In this document: positions 34,283 through 42,559 of the stretch, one piece after another
Numbering within the stretch: position 1 is the stretch's first letter
Layout: every line of letters starts with the position of its first letter
Program-made: the position numbers and the translations under genes
Source of the DNA: an uncultured Acetatifactor sp.
GTDB lineage: Bacteria; Bacillota; Clostridia; Lachnospirales; Lachnospiraceae
Length of the DNA: 64,000 nt
Reading direction: 5' to 3'
Assembly: GCA_910584235.1 (NCBI GenBank)
Contig: CAJTZD010000018.1
Coordinates: 11,415 to 75,414 of the forward strand
Notes under the pieces: generated by a model
Told to the model about the DNA's origin: nothing
The model's input: only the letters and a program-made list of their open reading frames with translations
Database searches by the model: none

Positions 34283-35192
34283 GATATATCTGCTCCTTTC
34301 CCTGCTCCTCGCACATCAGACTGGCCGCCCCCACGATACCCGCCTGGTTTCCCAGACAGGCGCGAACCGCCCGCACCGGCGCGTAGGCATATCCGTATAC
34401 GCCCTCCTGAAGCCCCCGGTTCACTGCGGGCAGTATCCTATCGGCGGAAGCCGATACGCCCCCGCCCACCACGATGATCCGGGGCCTTAGGATATTTGCG
34501 ATATTCACCGCGCCTTCTGTGAGATATTCCAGAAATTCTTCTATAATCCTCTGTGCTTTCTCATCTCCTGCGCCTGCTGCCCGGAAAATCTCTTTTACGC
34601 TTTTTTCCTCTTCCCAGAAGAGCCTCCCCTGCGCCGCCATGGCAGTGGCGGAGGCATAGGCCTCCAGGCAGCCCTTTCGCCCGCAGTTGCACGCTCTGCC
34701 CCCATGGGCCACCACCGCATGGCCGAATATATAGGCCATGGAGCCGTAGCTGTCCGTCTCCAGCCTGCCGTCCCGGACGAATCCTCCGCCCACACCGGTG
34801 CCGATGGTAACCATGGCCATGCGGGCAATGCCCTTTCCGGCGCCGTAGAGAGCCTCCCCCAGAGCCGCGCACTGGGCATCGTTTGCGATGCCCACAGGAA
34901 GCCCCAGCCGCTTCGACATATCCTGTCCCAGGGCCGCGTCATGCCAGTCAAAATTGTTGGAATACCGGACGATCCCCCGGCGGGTGTCGATGATACCGGG
35001 GGATGCAATGCCCACATACATTGCCTTATCCCCCTCCAGGACATGCTCCGCCAGCTTTGCCATTCTCTCTGTCACCGCGGCATATCCCTCTTTGACGCAG
35101 GTATCGCAAACGCCGAAGCGAAGCACCTTTCCGTCCTCCACCAGGCCGCATTTCATCTGGGTACCGCCCAGATCTATCCCTAACGAAACCAT
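34260..35192 (-). CDS. ROK-family sugar kinase (glucokinase/mannokinase type)
   Basis: A 310-residue ROK kinase. It starts MVSLGIDLGGTQMKCGL, the ATP-phosphate-binding motif. It has the zinc-binding CNCGRKGCLEAYAS signature and a VTIGTGVGGGFV segment. The catalytic Asp is expected in NFDWHDAALG/VGIANDAQCAALGE. The start at 35192 follows AAAGGGGAAGAT; an open frame continues 28 codons upstream without support. It lies between a GH38-like gene and the mannose-6-phosphate isomerase gene, so mannose is the likely substrate. Glucose or N-acetyl sugars cannot be excluded. Confidence 0.9.
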   Translation of the reverse strand: MVSLGIDLGGTQMKCGLVEDGKVLRFGVCDTCVKEGYAAVTERMAKLAEHVLEGDKAMYVGIASPGIIDTRRGIVRYSNNFDWHDAALGQDMSKRLGLPVGIANDAQCAALGEALYGAGKGIARMAMVTIGTGVGGGFVRDGRLETDSYGSMAYIFGHAVVAHGGRACNCGRKGCLEAYASATAMAAQGRLFWEEEKSVKEIFRAAGAGDEKAQRIIEEFLEYLTEGAVNIANILRPRIIVVGGGVSASADRILPAVNRGLQEGVYGYAYAPVRAVRACLGNQAGIVGAASLMCEEQGKEQIYHERDEFR

Positions 35193-35312
35193 ATCTTCCC
35201 CTTTCCCAACACACAATTCACACACAATTAGCCGGAACTTTAACGGTACCCCCATGCATCCCGGCTGCCCCGCCATGCATGGAAAGTAAGGCGATAAAGG
35301 AACTTACCCACA

Positions 35313-37694
35313 TCATCGCACATCCTCAAAACGATAAAAAGTCAAAAGCCCCTCACAAAGCGCCTCCGCTTTCCGGAAGGCCGCCCGTACATCCCCCCGC
35401 CGGGCCGTCTCCAGCTCATAGTGAAACTGATAGAACCCGCCCAGGCTGGCCTTGAAATTGGTCTCCCAGAAATTGTTCATCACCCAGGAATAGACCTCAT
35501 CCTCATTGGGCACACCCTCTCCCATGAGCCGTATGGGGTGGGCACGCAGGGTCCCCATCCACACCAAGGGCGTATCCGGCACAGTCAAAATCACATCCGC
35601 TTCCCCCTGCCGGAACACCAGCCCGTTCTGTACCGCGTAGAAGTCCACACAGGTGCCCGGCAGCTGGTCTATGCGGGGACGCATCCGGGCGCCCGCCTTG
35701 TCCAGCCAGACCTCCCCCGCAAAGGGCAGCGACAGATACAGGTTCTCCGGCTCCCAGACGCTTTCCTTATGGATGCGGAAGTCAATCTCCAGCCGGGGCG
35801 AGAGATGATATGCCGTCAGGAGCACCGCGCACTCCTTTACGCCCTCCATCCGGTAGGAGAGCTCTACTTTGGTGTAGAGAGCGCCTGTTTCCAATACCCT
35901 CACATCCGTAAGCTTTCCGGCGCTGCGCCGTGTGCGCACCGCTTTCCGGTTGCGCCCCATATTTCTCCTCACCGTCAGATAGTCCTCTCCCACTCTGCGC
36001 TCCGTCACCTCGTACACCGGCGTAAACGCCCCGTAAGGCCTGTCTGCCGCCATCAGTTCTTTTCCATGTACCTTATCCCGTATGGAGGTGATCCCCGCTT
36101 CCGGTGTGAAAGTCATCCGGAAAAAGGCATTCTCCAGCCAGTCAAAAGCCGCGCATCCGCCCTGTGCAAGACGTTCCCGTAATCTCCAGTCCAGATCGTC
36201 CACGCCCTCGATTCCCATGGGCGCTTTCAGACCTGCCGAGGGCAGCGGAGATTCCGGCTGCTCCACCAGCCGGTACATTCTCTTCTCCCCAGGCCCCAGT
36301 TCTGCCCAGATACACATTTCGGGTCCTCTGGAATAGCGGCTGATCTGGAAAGGAACCTGGCTTCCGTCCAAAGCGTCCACCACCCTGAAATGCTCATGGC
36401 CGTAAAAATGCTCCAGATCCTGTCTGAGGATTCCTTTCACGGGCTGGTCATGGGGATTCACCGCGCAGAACATCAGCTCCTTGTGCAGGGACACGGCGGT
36501 CTCCCCCAAAAAGCGCTGCAGGGCCTCCCTGGCGATCACCGCGGACTCGCAGGCTTTCAGCGCGTACAGCCTCTTCCACTGATCCAGGTTGTTCACCTGG
36601 GGATGGAAAGGCTCCGTAATGGAGGAGGAATACCCCCAGGTATGCTCCCCGTAGAACATCAGGTTATATAAAGCGTCCCTGCGGGCTGCCCGGGGCGTCA
36701 CCTTTCCCTCCGGATCCAGCTTCTGCACCATATGGTAGCTGCGGGCTGCAGATCTGTACTGCAGCACATCCGCAGGGGTGGAGCCCATGCCGTCCGCCCA
36801 CCAGTCCGTCCAGTCTCCCCGGTAGGCGGGAATCTCTGCGCCGCTTGCCTCAAGGGCCTCAAAGAATTCATCCAAAGTGGCCATCTTCAGGGTCACTTCC
36901 CCGCCCCTGGCCTCATAGAGATCGATAAATTCCAGAATGCGCAGGGACGGCGGCGCGTTGTCCGTCATATTGCCGCTTAGGCACACAGGGGCGAAATCCA
37001 GCGCATAGCCCTGTTCCCGCAGCGTCCTCACATAAGCCTCAATCCGCCTGGTTGCTTTTTCAAAATCCGGCAGCGGCGCCCAGGACATCCCGTCATGAAT
37101 GGTATACTCAAACCAGGACGCCCGGGCAATGCCCAGCTCGTTTCCCAGGTTATAATGCTCCCCATTCCAGCAAAGAATCTTTTTCCCCTCAGGGGACTCC
37201 CAATAAAAAGGCGTCTGCTTGCGAAACAGGGGATGATACCCGTGATGGGTATGGATGCCGGACATGAGCCTGGTCACCCCCTGATCTGCCAATATATCCG
37301 CAAAGCCCCAGCTGTATCCGTTCACATCCGCAGTCATAGCGCTCTTTGCCGGAATCCCCAGCGCCTCCCGCTGCTTTCTGCAGGCATCCATGATCCCCTG
37401 ATGCACATACTCCGGCACCAAATCCGTCAGATTCAGATAGCTTGCGGACAAGCCCATATTCCCGCTCTTCACCGCCCGCACAAAGTCCTGGGCCTCCTCC
37501 GGGGACGCCTCTTTCAAAAACTGCTCCACACACCAGAAGCTCTCACAGTTCCACTTAAACCGCGGCTCCCTCTCAATCAGCCTCAAAGCCTCCCTGATAA
37601 AAGCCACATGATGCGCTTTCATCTTCTCCTGGGTATCCGTATACCCCACATCCGTATGAGAAGAATGAATCAAATACAAAGTAAACCGTTCCAT
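35313..37694 (-). CDS. GH38-like alpha-mannosidase family protein
   Basis: A 793-residue protein with the N-terminal barrel of GH38-type enzymes: IHSSHTDVGYTDTQ supplies the His and Asp metal ligands. MTADVNGYSWGFADILADQG holds the Asp at the nucleophile position, and GIHTHHGYHPLF follows. The C-terminal 400 residues are beta-sandwich domains. It is more divergent than the two GH38 genes at 54-60 kb; the usual DxFG motif after the nucleophile is not present. No signal peptide is seen. It is first in an operon with the ROK kinase and mannose-6-phosphate isomerase, which supports release of mannose in the cytoplasm. Ribosome site GGAGGTTTAAGAT precedes the ATG. Confidence 0.78.
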   Translation of the reverse strand: MERFTLYLIHSSHTDVGYTDTQEKMKAHHVAFIREALRLIEREPRFKWNCESFWCVEQFLKEASPEEAQDFVRAVKSGNMGLSASYLNLTDLVPEYVHQGIMDACRKQREALGIPAKSAMTADVNGYSWGFADILADQGVTRLMSGIHTHHGYHPLFRKQTPFYWESPEGKKILCWNGEHYNLGNELGIARASWFEYTIHDGMSWAPLPDFEKATRRIEAYVRTLREQGYALDFAPVCLSGNMTDNAPPSLRILEFIDLYEARGGEVTLKMATLDEFFEALEASGAEIPAYRGDWTDWWADGMGSTPADVLQYRSAARSYHMVQKLDPEGKVTPRAARRDALYNLMFYGEHTWGYSSSITEPFHPQVNNLDQWKRLYALKACESAVIAREALQRFLGETAVSLHKELMFCAVNPHDQPVKGILRQDLEHFYGHEHFRVVDALDGSQVPFQISRYSRGPEMCIWAELGPGEKRMYRLVEQPESPLPSAGLKAPMGIEGVDDLDWRLRERLAQGGCAAFDWLENAFFRMTFTPEAGITSIRDKVHGKELMAADRPYGAFTPVYEVTERRVGEDYLTVRRNMGRNRKAVRTRRSAGKLTDVRVLETGALYTKVELSYRMEGVKECAVLLTAYHLSPRLEIDFRIHKESVWEPENLYLSLPFAGEVWLDKAGARMRPRIDQLPGTCVDFYAVQNGLVFRQGEADVILTVPDTPLVWMGTLRAHPIRLMGEGVPNEDEVYSWVMNNFWETNFKASLGGFYQFHYELETARRGDVRAAFRKAEALCEGLLTFYRFEDVR

Positions 37695-37760
37695 ATCTTA
37701 AACCTCCGTTCTTCTTTCCGTCAAACCGCCTGCCGCGGCAAACCCAAAAACTTCCATGAT

Positions 37761-37800
37761 ACCAAAAGCCGGACACAGGCTTTCCCACCCGTGTCCGGCC
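37761..37800 (-). terminator. Hairpin with T-run before the GH38-like gene
   Basis: On the minus strand GCCGGACAC pairs with GTGTCCGGC around a 14-base loop and is followed by TTTTGG. It can end transcripts arriving from the large operon upstream or act as a leader structure for the gene starting at 37694. No clear sigma-A promoter was found between it and that gene. Confidence 0.55.
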
Positions 37801-37871
37801 CCTACCTCCCAAAACTCCCTATCACATCTACCCCCAAAACACATCCATAAAAACAATCGGTGCAAATCCGG

Positions 37872-37902
37872 AAGAATGCCCGCACTCCGGGCATTCTTTT
37901 GT
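37872..37902. terminator. Compact hairpin, likely terminator
   Basis: AAGAATGCCCG and CGGGCATTCTT form an 11-bp perfect stem with a 5-base loop. TTTT follows on the plus strand; on the minus strand the stem itself ends in TT only. In the minus direction it is the last hairpin after the permease operon. Confidence 0.6.
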
Positions 37903-38017
37903 GTGAGATTGGCTCGTAAAGCGAACTCGTTCGCTCACGAGCCTAGAAGTTCTTAGGCTGTGTACGAAAGAGGTGGGCCGTGCCCCCTCTTTACAGCCTT
38001 AGAACTTCTTCTCACAC
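37901..38017 (-). ncRNA. Three-way-junction structured element in the 3' UTR of the permease operon
   Basis: The outer stem GTGTGAGA/TCTCACAC (8 bp) closes the element and ends on the base before the stop codon of the permease. Inside are two hairpins. One pairs GGCTCGT with ACGAGCC and AGCGAA with TTCGCT. The other pairs AGAAGTTCTTAGGCTGT with its near-complement at 37993-38009 (one mismatch), continued by AAAGAGG...CCTCTTT. It contains no open reading frame. It could be an mRNA 3' stabiliser, an elaborate terminator, a small RNA or a palindromic mobile repeat. Confidence 0.55.
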
Positions 38018-38974
38018 TTAGCCCACAATACCGCTCCGCTCAATCCCCTGTGTCAAAAATCTCTGTGTAAACACATACACAATGACCAGCGGGAAGATCA
38101 CCATCAGGCTGTACGTACCCCCAAGGGCTATGGTCAGCGGCTGTCCTGCCGCCAGAGCCATGGCATGCCCCTCCACGTTCATACCCTCAAAGCCTCTGGA
38201 GAGCATATTCGACAGGGTCTTGATCCTGCTGAAGAACATGGAGGTGTAGAACGTATCCGTCCACTGCCATGCAAAGGCGAACGTAAACACCGTGATCAGC
38301 ATGGGGACGGAATTGGGCAGGATAATGCGGAAGAACGTGCGGAACACGCCGTACCCGTCCACATAAGCCGCCTCCTCCAGTTCCTCCGGAAATCCCCGGA
38401 AGAACTGCATCATCATGAAGATATACAGGCCGTTCTTAAAGGCAAAGCCTGTCACGGACAAAATCAGCAGCGGCCACAGGGAGTCCAAAAGGTTGACGGA
38501 AGATCCCGTCACAGCCTCAATGATGCCGAACACGTCAAAGTATCTGAATTTCAGATACATGGAGGGCTGGTAAGTCAGGGGCGGGGTGATGATGGAAAAG
38601 AACACCACCGCCATCACGATTCCTCTGCCCTTGAACTTGAATTTCGCCAGGCCGTAGCCCACAAAGGAGCAGACCAGCATCTGCAGCAGCCCCGCCGCCA
38701 GAGAGATCAGCGCCGTATTGCGCAGGGACTCCCAATAATTCAGGAATTCGGCAGCCCTCCTGTAGTTCCAGAGAGTAAGCTCCTTAGGAATGTACACCAC
38801 CAGGCTGTCCAGCAGATCCGACTCCGCCATAAAGCTGGTGGCGATTTTTAACAGCAGCGGAGACAGGATATAATAGCTCAGTCCGATCAACAGCGCATAC
38901 TCCAGGGCTTTCAGAGTGCCTCTGCGCAGTATCCTGGCCCCATGGGACTGTTTGAATTGATTGTATGTCATCAT
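38018..38974 (-). CDS. Carbohydrate ABC permease (MalG type), second pair
   Basis: A 318-residue membrane protein with six predicted helices. The EAA loop lies around EELEEAAYVDGYGVFRTFFR. It is the last gene of a ten-gene operon and the partner of the permease encoded 6 bases upstream. The start at 38974 follows AGAGGTAGGGG. The permease pair probably works with one of the two binding proteins at 46.6-51 kb. Its stop codon directly abuts the structured element at 37901-38017. Confidence 0.9.
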   Translation of the reverse strand: MMTYNQFKQSHGARILRRGTLKALEYALLIGLSYYILSPLLLKIATSFMAESDLLDSLVVYIPKELTLWNYRRAAEFLNYWESLRNTALISLAAGLLQMLVCSFVGYGLAKFKFKGRGIVMAVVFFSIITPPLTYQPSMYLKFRYFDVFGIIEAVTGSSVNLLDSLWPLLILSVTGFAFKNGLYIFMMMQFFRGFPEELEEAAYVDGYGVFRTFFRIILPNSVPMLITVFTFAFAWQWTDTFYTSMFFSRIKTLSNMLSRGFEGMNVEGHAMALAAGQPLTIALGGTYSLMVIFPLVIVYVFTQRFLTQGIERSGIVG

Positions 38975-38980
38975 TTTCCC

Positions 38981-39925
38981 CTACCTCTCTTTCCCCTGAT
39001 AGAACACAAACCGGCTTGCGATGCCGAAGATGATCAGTACCAGCAGCGCGATGGCACAGAAGTAAATCCAGGCGGCCGCAGAGGCATGGCCGTAATCCGT
39101 CAGCGTGATCATGGACTGTATGCTATTCATGACATTATTGTCATATCTTGTGAAGCAGTCCACAATGCTGTAGATAATGTTTACAAGGATCATGGGGCTG
39201 ATCATGGGCAGAGTGATCTTCCAGAAGCTCTCCCAGGAAGAACAGCCCTCCATCTTCGCCGCCTCGTACAGGGAGGGCGAGATGCTCTGCAGGCCTGCCA
39301 GGAAGATCAGGATCTGCACGCCCGACTGATTGATGACCTCGTACACATTTGTGGCCGCGGTCTCGATGAATTCCAGCAGCCAGGGAGCGAAGCTGAACAT
39401 ATCCTCTATGTAGTACATCAGTCCGTTGATGCTGAACGCGGCGCTGGCCTCCTCTGCCACCGTGGTCATCTCGCCCGTATTCATGGTGGCGAAAGCGCTT
39501 ACCACATTGTTGGCCGCATCCGATTTGGCGATGATACCCGTTGACAGGATCACCGGCACGAAGAAGATGGCGCGGAACAGCGCCCGGCCTTTCAGCTTCT
39601 GATTCAGCACCACTGCCACGAACAGGCTGAACAGCAGCAGTATCGGCAGGCTGTAAAGCATATCCCGCACAGTGGCCCACAATCCGCTCATAAAGGTAGT
39701 CAATGTCCTGGTCATATACTCATAATTGCTCCAGCCTACGAAATGTGTGATAAAGCCTCCCTCAGGCAGAGTCTCCACCTCCATGAAGCTGTACTGGATG
39801 GATTCCACGATCACTACCAGGTAGAACAGGAAAAATCCGATTACAAACGGAGATACGAACACCCATCCAAGCCTTGCCTTTTTCGCCGACAGGGACACGC
39901 TTTTCTTTTTCTGATTCTTACTCAC
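38981..39925 (-). CDS. Carbohydrate ABC permease (MalF type), second pair
   Basis: A 314-residue membrane protein. Basic N-terminus KNQKKKS, then a first helix (FVSPFVIGFFLFYLVVIV). The large loop around residues 130-185 is longer than usual for the family. The EAA motif is in SLYEAAKMEGCSSWESFWKI. It begins with GTG at 39925, overlapping the TGA of the DUF5696 gene as GTGA, and GGAGGTGACGGCAG stands before it. The tight coupling suggests that the DUF5696 protein and this permease pair are made together. Confidence 0.9.
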   Translation of the reverse strand: MSKNQKKKSVSLSAKKARLGWVFVSPFVIGFFLFYLVVIVESIQYSFMEVETLPEGGFITHFVGWSNYEYMTRTLTTFMSGLWATVRDMLYSLPILLLFSLFVAVVLNQKLKGRALFRAIFFVPVILSTGIIAKSDAANNVVSAFATMNTGEMTTVAEEASAAFSINGLMYYIEDMFSFAPWLLEFIETAATNVYEVINQSGVQILIFLAGLQSISPSLYEAAKMEGCSSWESFWKITLPMISPMILVNIIYSIVDCFTRYDNNVMNSIQSMITLTDYGHASAAAWIYFCAIALLVLIIFGIASRFVFYQGKER

Positions 39926-42549
39926 CTGCCGTCACCTCCCTCCTGCACGACCACATAATCCATGGCCGGAACAGCGATTCCCTCTGCATTCTGTTCCCGG
40001 TCCCCATAGTTCACATAGATCACCGTTCCGTTGTCATAGGTGCTTGCGTACAAATCCTCCGCCAGCTTCTCATGCCTTATCATTCTGGCATTCTGCACCC
40101 CGGACAGGGCTTTGTCGATTCTTTCATACGCCTCCACCAGTCTGTCTTTCCAGTCCTCATAGACCGCGGTGTAGAGCTGCCTGTCCTGAATATAGGAATT
40201 CTTCAGCACATATCTCTCCGTGTCGCACAGAAAGAAGTAGGGAACGCTTCCGTATTCCACGCATTTGAGCACCGCCTGCTCATAGTCCTGCGCAAGGTTG
40301 ATGGGCATACCCGCATAAGTGATCAGCCCGTGGAGCGCCATCTGGATAAAGGGAACGCTTCCGTCCTCAATGATGTAATTGCTGTTGGTATCCGGCAGAT
40401 TCAGGATATAGTCCGCAGTGGCGAAGGTATAGGCGTTTCCGGCGTCCACCAAAAGCGTCTGGTACTGGCTGTCCGCCCGGTTCAGCACCTCCCGCCCGAT
40501 CTCTTCCGCATCCTGCCTGTTGGTATATTCCGCCTTGCGGTAATTGGAGTTCAGCACCCTGCCCATGGTTCCCAGGGAGATATTCTCCAGTCCCAGCTTC
40601 TCATATTGCCTGGAAAAGGCATCGTAATATCCCAGAAGCTTTGTGGGATTGATACAGTAATAATAGTTGACCATTCTCTGTGTGGTGGGCACCATAAACG
40701 GATAGTACGCCTGTTTGTTGAACAGATTCCGGATACCGTCCCAGGATGGGCGGTAGCTGAAATCAAAGCGCTTCAGCTTATCTCCCAGCATCAGTTCCCC
40801 GTCCAGGAAAAGCCTCCCTCCGGACGCTTTCAGCTGCGCGTCCAAAGCTTTCAGGTCGGACTTGCTTCCCGCCGCTTTCTCGGTCTTTAGTTTCGTGGAA
40901 ATGTACTTATAGTAGCCTCCGTTATACCAGGCCTGGTAGCGCAGATTGATATTGCCGATGCCGGCCTGGGACAGTTCGCTTACCATCTTTGCAGCCTCTT
41001 TGTAGGAAGTCACCTCCACATTCCTGAACTTCGGAATCCCCAGTACCCGGACGCTGTTTCCCACCGTGCCAAGGGTCCCCAGCATTAACGGCATGGTCTG
41101 GTCCTGCTCTGTCCCCCCCGGCAGCACTTCCCTGCGCAGATAATCCTGATATGCCATGGCCATGCCGGAATAGTCCGCCTCCTCCCCGGTTAAGAAAGCA
41201 TACTCCAGAGAGATATGGCCCTGATATCCCACCCTGTCATACTGCACCCAGGCCTCCTGGCTGGTAAAGTCGGATTCGTACTGGGCGCCCTGGCAGATGA
41301 TGAAATCCGCGTAGGCTGTGTTATAAGAGTGTATCATATTGCCCAGCTGGCAGTTGATATTGGAGACGGCGTCTCCGTCCGTGACAATTCCCAGAATCGC
41401 CTTTTTCCCATCCTTGACGCCGAATACCGGATAGCGGAACTCCAGCTTCTGGCTGCCCCGGTCCGCATTGGATTCCGCGGCGTCCGGCCCGTACATCCTG
41501 CCGGTGGTCAGTTGGTTTTTCTTGGAGCCGTCATTGTTGAAATTGATCAGGGCGCCGGACCCGTCGGGCAGGAATACATAGCCCTCGCTGCCTGTCTCCC
41601 CCGCCCCGAAGAAAGGAAGCATCCTGAGATTCGTCAGCACGAAGAGTTCTCTGTCATACTCAATATTCGCCGTATCCAGATCCACTTTCAGCCGTCCGCC
41701 GTCCAGAATATAGTCAATGTTCATCTTAAAGCAGGGGAACGCCTCCGTCTTGGACACATAGCCCAGCTCCTCGTAGGCTTCGTCAATCTCTTCGTAGGTA
41801 TAGCCGATATTCCTGAAGTATGTCTCCAGTGTATCTCTGTTGTAGTCATTTGCGGAGGTTTTCAGGCAGTAGATATCCATCTGCTCCAGGGCGGGATATT
41901 TCTCCCTCTGCTCCTGGTTTGCGGTGTCGTAATTGTACTTTAGGAACAGGGATCTGATCTGCCTTACAGCCGCGTCTCCGTCTGCTGCCTCCACTCTTTC
42001 CATCAGGGCTTCAAAACCGGCCTCGCTGATCTGCTCCGGAATCAGCCTGGCAGTCTCTTCCCGTCCGATCACCATCCTCACCCGGATACCCCGGCCGTTC
42101 TCCAAAGGCGCCCAGGACACGCGGTTTTCCGCCGTGGCATTGGTGTAGCTGTCAAATTCTACGGTCTTTTGCGAGCTGATGCTGTAATAGGTCACCACCA
42201 CCGGAGAGTTCACCAGGTTCTTGGTATTCTTGGAAGCCCTCGGGTCGTTTAAGGCATTCTCCGGAACCGCGTAGAATCTGTCGCCCGTGGCCTTGGTCTC
42301 CACCACCACTCCGCTGGTGGCGCCGTCCAGCCACAGGATCAATTCCTCGTTCTCGGCCGCCCTTATCATGCCGGCGTCCATGCCCAGGCTCTGAAGCTCT
42401 CCCGCAATCCCGAAAGACTCGTGCGCTCTCCCGTCCACGGTCTCCTCCTTAGGTCTCGATACAAGCGCAGAGACGACCGTAGCGCATATCAGCACAAGGA
42501 CTGCAACACCAGCTATTATCATTCTTTTTTTCTTTCTATCTGTACGCAT
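39922..42549 (-). CDS. DUF5696-type membrane-anchored protein
   Basis: An 875-residue protein. A basic start and one N-terminal transmembrane helix (MIIAGVAVLVLICATVVSALV) anchor a large extracellular part. Within it LRMLPFFGAGETGSEGYVFL and LPDGSGALINFNNDGS are typical of the DUF5696 family. The region from about 470 to 840 has barrel-like alternation, and the family is often found with sugar ABC operons. It may be a membrane-tethered glycosidase or glycan-binding protein; no catalytic residues are proven. The start at 42549 follows AAGGAGACGGCT. It is flanked by the NHL/YIP1 gene (10-base gap) and a permease (4-base overlap). Confidence 0.7.
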   Translation of the reverse strand: MRTDRKKKRMIIAGVAVLVLICATVVSALVSRPKEETVDGRAHESFGIAGELQSLGMDAGMIRAAENEELILWLDGATSGVVVETKATGDRFYAVPENALNDPRASKNTKNLVNSPVVVTYYSISSQKTVEFDSYTNATAENRVSWAPLENGRGIRVRMVIGREETARLIPEQISEAGFEALMERVEAADGDAAVRQIRSLFLKYNYDTANQEQREKYPALEQMDIYCLKTSANDYNRDTLETYFRNIGYTYEEIDEAYEELGYVSKTEAFPCFKMNIDYILDGGRLKVDLDTANIEYDRELFVLTNLRMLPFFGAGETGSEGYVFLPDGSGALINFNNDGSKKNQLTTGRMYGPDAAESNADRGSQKLEFRYPVFGVKDGKKAILGIVTDGDAVSNINCQLGNMIHSYNTAYADFIICQGAQYESDFTSQEAWVQYDRVGYQGHISLEYAFLTGEEADYSGMAMAYQDYLRREVLPGGTEQDQTMPLMLGTLGTVGNSVRVLGIPKFRNVEVTSYKEAAKMVSELSQAGIGNINLRYQAWYNGGYYKYISTKLKTEKAAGSKSDLKALDAQLKASGGRLFLDGELMLGDKLKRFDFSYRPSWDGIRNLFNKQAYYPFMVPTTQRMVNYYYCINPTKLLGYYDAFSRQYEKLGLENISLGTMGRVLNSNYRKAEYTNRQDAEEIGREVLNRADSQYQTLLVDAGNAYTFATADYILNLPDTNSNYIIEDGSVPFIQMALHGLITYAGMPINLAQDYEQAVLKCVEYGSVPYFFLCDTERYVLKNSYIQDRQLYTAVYEDWKDRLVEAYERIDKALSGVQNARMIRHEKLAEDLYASTYDNGTVIYVNYGDREQNAEGIAVPAMDYVVVQEGGDGR

Positions 42550-42559
42550 AGCCGTCTCC

